14,770 nt of DNA from Smittium mucronatum. Lineage: Eukaryota > Kickxellomycota > Harpellomycetes > Harpellales > Legeriomycetaceae. A program made the translations under genes and the position numbers. Of this stretch, positions 7,792 to 14,770 are shown one piece after another. The notes under the pieces were generated by a model, which saw only the letters and a list, made by a program, of their open reading frames with translations, did not search any database and was not told where the DNA came from. Numbering within the stretch: position 1 is the first letter of the stretch; each line of letters starts with the position of its first letter. The stretch lies in assembly GCA_001953115.1 (NCBI GenBank), contig LSSL01001379.1, forward strand, positions 5,233 through 20,002. Reading direction: 5' to 3'.

Positions 7792-9230
7792 TGCAAAAAA
7801 AACGAGATGCTAAACACCATTCATATTCCTAATTAGGTTATTAGAAAAATTATAATAACCATATTTTTTTATTCAATAGAAACTACGAAATTTAGTTTAG
7901 CGATATATTTGTACAAAATTAACCAATTAATCGGCAAGTAAAAGTGACATGAAAAAAAATTCCTTTTTTAATAAGAATCTCCCATATGGCTATGATCTTT
8001 TTACTGGATTAAATTCGTATATGATTTTGATTAAAATTTTCGAATACTATCATTTGATAGCATTAGTGAATTTTTATCGAATGGGTTTTTTCTATTATCC
8101 AATAATATTTATATTGTATCAATACTACAATAAAATCATTTTAATTCATTATAAAAAACCAACACGTATAACTTATGTTTTTTAAATCTATATAAATAAG
8201 TTATCCTATTCTTTTTTTAGTATAATTTTTATTAAAAAGTTAATATCTATCTACTAAAAAAATAGTGTTCCTTCGTACCAAATGCATTATTTGATAAAGA
8301 TAAAGATACTATATACTCTCTATTATCGACCTAATATTTAATTAATCATTATTATTCGTTTAGCCCATAATATTATCCCCAATTAGACTACTTTCATTCT
8401 TGCATGCAATAATTGATAAAAATTAAGAATCTATATAATATCACTTTTATACGTCATACGATTTGCTAAATTTGATTTTTTTAAAGAAATTTATCACATT
8501 AATCCAATGATTAGGATTTTATTGAAAATTTCAAAATTAGATCCAAAATTTTTTATTTCATTCTACATGGTTTTCCTAAAATATTAAAAATGTTTTTAAT
8601 TGATAATAATTAAGATATCAATTATCTTATCTAATTAAAATAAGGTTAAAAGCCACATAGAAATAAAATCAAAAAAAAAAAAGATCACAACCACACAAAG
8701 ATCAAATCCACCAAAAAAAGTGTTTTAATTAAATAGGGTTCATATCTAGATTCAAAATATTTTTCGATTAATCAAAAATAATGTTTTTTAGATTTATAAT
8801 GGTTTTTTTTCTTAAATATATTAATCTTTTTATTGGAGGTCTCTTGAATAAGAAACCTTCTAGTAATTAATCACTTAAATTTTAATTTAAAAATGTTAAT
8901 AATGTGAAATAAATAAAATATTGGATCTTTAAAATAGAATTCTAAAAACACAGCTGTGTTTAACTATATTTTTTAAATAGTTATAATAGAATACATTGCA
9001 TAAATGCGTAAAAACATATTTATATTTTTATCCTCAATTGGTATTCACATATATTTTAACTAATTTTTAAATGATATAAAGAAGTATAAAATAGAGAAAT
9101 TATTCCATTTAGAAAATATTGGTGTAAAAGTGCCTGGATTATTATTCAATAAAAATAATTATTGAGAAAAAATTCCAATGATGAAATTTTGTTGAATTTT
9201 AATCGTTAATCATCCAATTCTTAAAACACA
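7792..9230. other. AT-rich non-coding stretch downstream of the element
   Basis: No gene is recognised here. A + strand frame at 7949-8185 (78 codons, rich in Ile, Phe, Tyr) has the composition of a chance AT-rich frame. A 16-bp perfect palindrome is listed separately. The rest shows only A/T runs. Confidence 0.6.
8946..8961. repeat. 16-bp perfect palindrome
   Basis: The sequence AAACACAGCTGTGTTT is its own reverse complement and is centred on CAGCTG. It stands alone in AT-rich non-coding DNA, so it may be chance or a protein-binding site. Confidence 0.5.
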
Positions 9231-9395
9231 TTAATCGCCGAGCTTAGTCGTACCCACATCAAAATATGTATTTTGAGGATTTTCATAGTCTGTGAAAGAC
9301 TTCTATCGCAAAGTTGTGCGGACCTTTGAAGCCTCAGATTTCTCCTGCGGATTCCCAGCAGATTCCTGAAAGCTAGTAGAATTTTTCTTAGTCAT
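9231..9395 (-). pseudogene. Unidentified 54-codon fragment with one internal stop
   Basis: On the minus strand an ATG at 9395-9393 opens MTKKNSTSFQESAGNPQ, continues through EKSEASKVRTTLR, meets a TAG as codon 31, and goes on as KSFTDYENPQNTYFDVG to a TAA at 9233-9231. The fragment is much less AT-rich than its surroundings, and its polar, Ser/Thr/Glu-rich start resembles a disordered N-terminus. Apart from the single stop it stays in one frame. It could be the 5' end of a decayed gene or of another retroelement's gag. Downstream on that strand the frame soon fills with stops. The family is not recognised. Confidence 0.38.
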
Positions 9396-9737
9396 AGTAT
9401 TTAACTTTTTCAAATATAAAATCAAAATTTTTTGTGACTTATTGTGATAAGCTGTCGTTGTTTTTTGTTATTTTTTTTTATTTCTAAGAAATGGTGATTA
9501 GAGAAGTACTTAGAAAAAGGTAATGAAAGTATTGAAAATATTAAAGAGTTAATGTCTTTAGGAGCTTTGAGTATGAATAAATGTTTATTTAAAAGATGTA
9601 AAATTTGGCTATAGAACTATAATAAATCGTACACGAATTTTCAACATATCTGAAGAGTGCTTTTTTTTGGGAGATGACTGCAGCGCCTTTTATACAGTAG
9701 TTTTTTCGTATGGAATTTATTTCTTATTTATATTCTA
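9396..9737. other. AT-rich non-coding stretch
   Basis: I see no gene or repeat in this interval. It lies between the start of the minus-strand fragment and the microsatellite, so it would hold that fragment's promoter if it had one. No clear motif is visible. Confidence 0.5.

Positions 9738-9801
<64 letters not shown>
9738..9801. repeat. (CTTT)16 microsatellite
   Basis: Sixteen uninterrupted CTTT units span 64 bases, followed by an imperfect pyrimidine tail (CTCTCC and T-rich runs) to about 9837. A + strand open frame running through it reads as repeated Leu/Ser/Phe and is an artefact of the repeat. Perfect tracts of this length are usually variable between individuals. Confidence 0.97.
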
Positions 9802-9803
<2 letters not shown>

Positions 9804-9837
9804 CTCCTTCTTTTTATTTTTTCTTTTTTTTTCTTTG

Positions 9838-10205
9838 ATAAAATATAACCTAATTATTATGACATAAAACTTTTAAATATTTCTTTTTTGAAATTTTTAT
9901 ACCTTTGAAAATATATATTTTTCTAAATTGATTGGAAAAGAAAATTTCTTCTTTGCAATGATTACTTTGGAAAGCAATCTTCAGTTTATTATCTTTTTTT
10001 TCCAATTTTGTAAATAATCGACGTTTATTTAATAAATCCTTAATTATGATTTTAATTGTGGAAGTTTAGTTATTTCCTTATTAAAACTTTCACATATATA
10101 TATCTAAATACTTTATCACTGAATTTTATTCAAAGAAAAAGTAATTAAAAAATATCCTAACAAAAAAAGACATCATAGAAAAAACTATAATCATAACTAA
10201 AATAA
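9838..10205. other. AT-rich non-coding stretch
   Basis: Only AT-rich sequence with short A and T runs is visible. I see no gene, RNA structure or repeat. Confidence 0.6.
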
Positions 10206-10322
10206 GCCTCTCTGGAGGGCTACCGGATTTGTAACTATGGGAAAACGGCGCAATCTACCAACCGAAATACACCTCCTGACTCTGCTCCAAGTAGGTATAT
10301 GACTGAGTCTACAATCAGTTAA
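10206..10322. other. GC-richer island, possible coding remnant
   Basis: About half of these bases are G or C, against roughly a quarter around them. On the + strand a 38-codon frame follows a TAA at 10203 and reads ASLEGYRICNYGKTAQ then STNRNTPPDSAPSRYMTEST before a TAA at 10320. The minus strand is also open over the same bases (ending in NPVALQRGLF before a stop). Without a recognised family the coding strand cannot be chosen. It is probably a relic of a gene or element. Confidence 0.3.
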
Positions 10323-12856
10323 GAATTATTTTATTTGTAAAAAAAAAGGCTATTATTGAGACTATTGAGATCCTACTCAATGCCTGTTTCTAACAGGATT
10401 AATAAAATGGTGGTTATGCAAAAATAAACAGATTTCACAAGATATATAAAAATATATCGATTAGTTAATAGAAATCACCAAATTTATTCCAATACTACCA
10501 AGATTATGCAGAAATTTCTTCTTTTTCTAAAAATATCTTTATTAAATCAAATATATCCCGAATTTATTACATAGATCATATTTTTTTTCCCAATTTTTTT
10601 AAAAATCTCCTTACTATTTTTTTGCATTACAAAATTTTCATAAATACAATTTAACTGACTTATATAAATTTTTGGTAAGTATGTTTTTTGGAATAAAAAA
10701 CAAAACAGGATAATAAAACTGATTTGGAAGAAATAAAATATTTTGAATAGGAGATATTTAAAAATTAATGTATGGTTTATAGGAAAAGGTGGATTATAAG
10801 TTTAAAAGTGGAAATTAATTTTCTCTCATCCATTTATTAACAGATAACTGATAGTTTTAAAAATACTGCTCAAACTATTGACATATAATTCCCGAATTTT
10901 ATTATTACCGGGTATTATATTTTATCACCAAATAAATTATGATATTAGTGTCAAAATAAAATTATTTGTGCTGTTAACAAACAAATAGACTTTATTCTTT
11001 CAATAGCCCCAATACTTCTCTGACTGAAATTCTGTTGTTTATAAACGCCACTTTTAAAGGAATTCTTGACTTATTAAGAAAAAAATTATTAATAAAATAA
11101 TATGAAAATATGCGAAATTCTCCAATTTTACTGAAGTTTATAATTATTCTGGGTGAAGAAAATATTAAATTACATATCCAAATTAAAAAAAATGAACGAT
11201 ACCACAATTTGCCTAAAAATTTATCGTAAAATTTAGATTGAAAACGGACTTATGCTTTTATTTATTAATCGGGTTAATTTAAACATATTCTACTGCAAAT
11301 TAATTGTTATATATAGTTTTAGCATATTAATTTATTTCTATAAATAGAAAGAATATATTTGAAATTTTCAAATTTTAAAACCCAGGGTTAATAATCCGTT
11401 TATAAATTTGATATTAATTCACTGACAATACTCTATTATTTAAAAAAAATTCGTTTTTTGAAAACAGCACCTTTTAAGAAATAAGTTTTCCTTATTTTAT
11501 TAAAATCCAATTTTTGCTTAGCTAACCAATATTTTTCAAAGGAAATTACATTTATTTATTTTATTGGGAGCTTATTTTGCTTTGAAAGACTACTATGATA
11601 AATTTTAATAAGTAACTAATAATTTTGGCTATATTTTTATAATAATCAGATATTTGGTAATAAATGAATGAGAAAAAAATATATTTTCACTTTTAAGATT
11701 ATAAATATTTTTCTTATAACCACTAATTGAAAGAAAATTTAATGTGTGAAAAACTACCAAAATATTTCAATAATTACAATTTTATTCAGAAATATTCAAA
11801 ATTTATTCCTATATTTAATTTTTTTATTAATGATGTATTTAAAAATAAAATGCATTGGTGTACGGGATCACCAGATAATTTATCTTTTATGATGTTCTAC
11901 ATAATATGAATTAATTGTCTCTGTTATCTATAGTTCTAACAAAGCATCAAAGGAAATTACTACTATTTATAAAAGGATTTCTATTTGAATTATCATATCT
12001 TAATAAAAACAAACCCAGTTTATCATTATATATAGATAATAAAAATTCTAAATTTGCTTATAGAGGTTTTACTTTTTTCTTCATATCGGCTCGGAACCTA
12101 TCTAAAAATCCATTAACTTTTGAGATTTTTATTTTTCAATATCGGAACAAAAATAAATAGGGGATGTTTATGATTTTATATTGAGATTGATATAAAGTAC
12201 AATATTCGTTTATCCAAAATATGAAGACTTTCAACAAAATAATCTATAAACATATCATCCAGATAAGATCCAATTAACTGATTCTTTTACAAAAAAAGAC
12301 TTGATTAAATGTAGATCTCTAAATTTGAAAATAAATTGGAAGTTTTTTAACCAATTTTGGAGGTAAATAAATATCTTTTAAATTTTTTATGAATTTTTTT
12401 TAATGTAAATGTAGATATTAATAAATAAAAAACGTTAAAAGTATCTTGTTTTATTTTGAAATCGAATAAATTTTTTTAAAAAAATAGTTGATTAACTAAA
12501 ATCGTACAAAATTTTCTAAAAAAATACAAAAATAATGTTACACAGAGCGAAAATTTGCCGAAGCATTAACTAATAATATCCTATTTTTAAACATACAATA
12601 ATTTGAACAAAAGCTGCTTACCCTTGTGTTTCATATACATTTTTAAGATTGAAAAAAAGATACTATGCATAAATACTAAGGATGGATTAATTCATTTAAA
12701 GTGTGTTTATTTGTTGAGGACTTCAAAAAATATTATTTGAATTGTGCTGCTTAAAAAAAATTTAATTACTCTATTTTATTGCCGTTTTTCTTAGTTTAAA
12801 TTTTTTTTAGAGTTGGTAATTTTAGGCGGGCTAAGAGTGAAATAAATACATAAAAG
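10323..12856. other. Long AT-rich stretch without a supportable gene
   Basis: A few frames of 60-81 codons are open: 10992-11207 on the minus strand (ending in RISVREVLGLLKE), 11727-11909 and 11915-12160 on the + strand. They lie in different frames, have the Ile/Asn/Lys/Phe bias of the local DNA, match nothing I know, and are about as many as chance predicts. The last lacks an ATG at its beginning. The C-terminal part of the minus-strand frame has a more balanced composition and is the least unlikely to be a relic. Confidence 0.5.
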
Positions 12857-13030
12857 AGCACCTTCTTGGCTTGAATCAAATTGGGTGAGGACAAAAACAG
12901 AACAACGGTTTACTTAGAAAAACCAAAGCACAACCGGGTAAAATTAGATATAATTAATAAGGGCTAAAGTAAATATAAAGTGGTAATAGTATTAGTATAT
13001 GCAATAAAAATAGACAGCACTCTATTTTAG
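12857..13030 (+). other. Weak coding-like fragment
   Basis: One frame reads STFLA, a stop, then IKLGEDKNRTTVYLEKPKHN and RVKLDIINKG (to 12964), a second stop, then SKYKVVIVLVYAIKIDSTLF to a TAG at 13028. The charged then hydrophobic strand-like pattern is reminiscent of a folded protein, but I cannot name it, and the statistical support is low. Confidence 0.2.
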
Positions 13031-13140
13031 AATCAAAATGAGTAAAATATCGGTCGAAATATTTCATTTTATTGATTTAGGAACGCAATTATTAGTAATA
13101 TTTAAAATAAATTTCAAAATGTAAGCTAAAAATTTCTCTT

Positions 13141-13320
13141 CAACCTTTCAACTCCACAAAATTTTAACCAAACCAGCCCCTTCTCACACTTGCTTAATCT
13201 CGCATTTTCGTAGTCTCGTACTCTCTTGTATTATTCTATTGATATTTTTTTACTTTCTATCCCTATTACCTCTTGATAATCTCACACCTACTCATCCCTA
13301 GTCTTTCCCACTTCCAAGTC
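13141..13320. other. Strongly C-rich, G-poor pyrimidine block
   Basis: Hand counting gives 57 C and 11 G on the + strand over 180 bases, with many CT and CCC clusters. No frame on either strand is free of stops for long. The minus strand is accordingly purine-rich. It may be a strand-asymmetrically mutated relic or a polypyrimidine-type sequence. Confidence 0.6.
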
Positions 13321-14770
13321 TTACCATCTAATATCAAAATAAGTAAATTTTTAAAACTGAACGTTTTTTTTATACTTAAACATCAGCAAATTTTTTTTAC
13401 CCATATTTGGTTTGTTTTTGTTAAATGATATTTTTAGTTGCTAAATAATTTTTTTTTTTAATGATATTTAATGAAAAGCTAAATTTTTGTATATTTCTTA
13501 TTAATAAATAAGGCCTGATATATATTTTGTTTGCAAATAATTATTATTTAGTACCTATATTAATTAAAGTGATAAGATTTTGGAGTAATCACTAATACTT
13601 CCTTAAGAGATTTGTCTAGTTCAGTCTATAACTTTAAATTCAAGATTAAATTTAATAAATTACACCCTGCTCTGCTCTGCATTTATAATTTTACTTTTAA
13701 AAATTTGATATTGAAACTATTTAATTAGCTCATTTATCCAAATTATGATGATATTCAATGAATAATGGGACTTTTTTAGGCCTGAATACTAGCATATAAA
13801 ATATTTGAAATAGAATGGTTTCATTTGGTATATACTAGAGGATGAATAAAAGATAAACTAAAGGAAAGTGGAAAGCTAAGACTAAAAGATGATGTAGGAT
13901 GGAGAGATCAAACGACTTGCTTTTCTTGTAATGGGAAGAATAGTAGTTTAAATACAACATTTTTTTGGCATATCTTTTTAGTTAATATAATCGATTAAAC
14001 TAATTACTAAGTTGTAGATTGAGACAATATGTATAATACTATTGTTTTATTTACTACATTTTGATATCCCTTAGTTTGGGATTAGCACAACGAGATAAGA
14101 ATGTAATTCTGACAGCCTGCTAATTTTAAATTTCCAAAAATAATAGTTTTAATGTTTATTCTTATATATATTATGTGTAGCTGCTTTCATTAGTTTTATT
14201 AAATAAAACTATTCTTTTGACTTTTAAAATTTAACATCTATATATTTTCAATATTTTAACAAAATAAGAATATATTTTATAGTTGAAATGTGAAATGAAT
14301 AATAGTAAGTTTTTAGTTAATTTTTTGGCAAAACTAATCCCTGTGTAGCATCAAAATTCTATTGATTTGAAAAAAGTATCAGGGGTTTAGTTAATAAGGT
14401 ATTTTTTCAAGAAACTCATGCGATTCCAAAATAAATAAGGACATTTTTATTATTTTACCTTTAATAACAACTGGCTACTTGATTTGTATTTGGGCAATTT
14501 TTAAAATTAAATCCAAAAATATCAAAATTTTAAAATCAATTTCAAAAGTCGACTAAATATAAAATATATCCTTAAGCGTTTTGATTTAATTAATTGATTA
14601 ATTATATGCTTAATAAAAACATTTATCAAATATTGCGTATTCTGTTTGAAAATTATACTAAATAAATATACTTTAATTAATTACACAAAGTTTAACTGTT
14701 CTAACTTACTACACCCAAAAAAAAAAGTTATAACATCCCTTATTTTTTTTATTAAAATTGGAGTATTATA
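13321..14770. other. AT-rich stretch to the window end
   Basis: No recognised gene is present. One + strand frame is open for 50 codons at 13846-13998 and includes LKESGKLRLKDDVGWRDQTT, in a purine-rich patch with somewhat higher GC, but nothing supports expression or homology. Near 14588-14603 a small AT palindrome (AATTAAT, TG, ATTAATT) is present. Confidence 0.5.

Noticed and set aside
3160..7805. Target site duplication around the DIRS element
   Set aside because: The flanks just outside 3172 and 7791 share no direct repeat beyond A-runs, as expected for tyrosine-recombinase integration.
9667..9867. + strand open frame of 66 codons
   Set aside because: It is created by the CTTT repeat, which has no stops in any frame on that strand.
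11727..12160. Two consecutive + strand frames that might form one broken gene
   Set aside because: They are in different frames, the second lacks an ATG, the composition is that of chance AT-rich sequence, and no family motif is seen.
1..14770. RIP-type mutation as the cause of decay over the whole window
   Set aside because: The DIRS interior has frameshifts and substitutions other than C-to-T or G-to-A, and strand skew is limited to certain blocks. A dinucleotide count would be needed.
1..14770. tRNA, rRNA or CRISPR features
   Set aside because: I saw no tRNA B-box with a foldable cloverleaf, no conserved rRNA segment and no spaced repeat array.

Overview
The window looks like a gene-poor, very AT-rich stretch of a eukaryotic nuclear genome. 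I found no intact protein-coding gene, tRNA or rRNA. Its one clear content is a decayed DIRS-type tyrosine-recombinase retrotransposon at about 3172-7791. From memory of the family, its Gag and polymerase residues resemble DIRS elements of early-diverging fungi (Mucoromycota-like), so a fungus is the best guess, but the host cannot be fixed from this window.

Layout. Positions 1-421 form a less AT-rich, unidentified segment with two adjacent hairpins (130-194) and a 56-codon open frame (251-421). Positions 422-1508 are AT-rich filler. Positions 1509-1859 hold a possible, unidentified coding remnant. Positions 1741-3060 form a block with far more G than C on the + strand. The DIRS element follows: left inverted terminal repeat (3172-3384), gag remnant (3447-4419), pol remnant with reverse transcriptase, RNase H and methyltransferase-like parts (about 4440-6560), tyrosine recombinase remnant (about 6507-7495), internal complementary region (7498-7586) and right inverted terminal repeat (7623-7791). 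From 7792 to the end the sequence is mostly AT-rich and non-coding, broken by a short minus-strand coding-like fragment (9231-9395), a (CTTT)16 microsatellite (9738-9801), a small GC-richer island (10206-10322), a weak coding-like fragment (12857-13030) and a strongly G-poor, C-rich block (13141-13320).

How the parts work together. In an active DIRS element, Gag packages the RNA, the reverse transcriptase and RNase H make cDNA, the internal complementary region bridges the two ends to form a circle, and the tyrosine recombinase integrates the circle without target duplication. All those parts are recognisable here in the right order and on one strand, and the internal region matches both termini so well that the element ends can be read from it. 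Every ORF carries stops and frameshifts, and key catalytic residues are altered, so this copy is dead. Open frames of 60-80 codons elsewhere occur at about the number expected by chance at this base composition.
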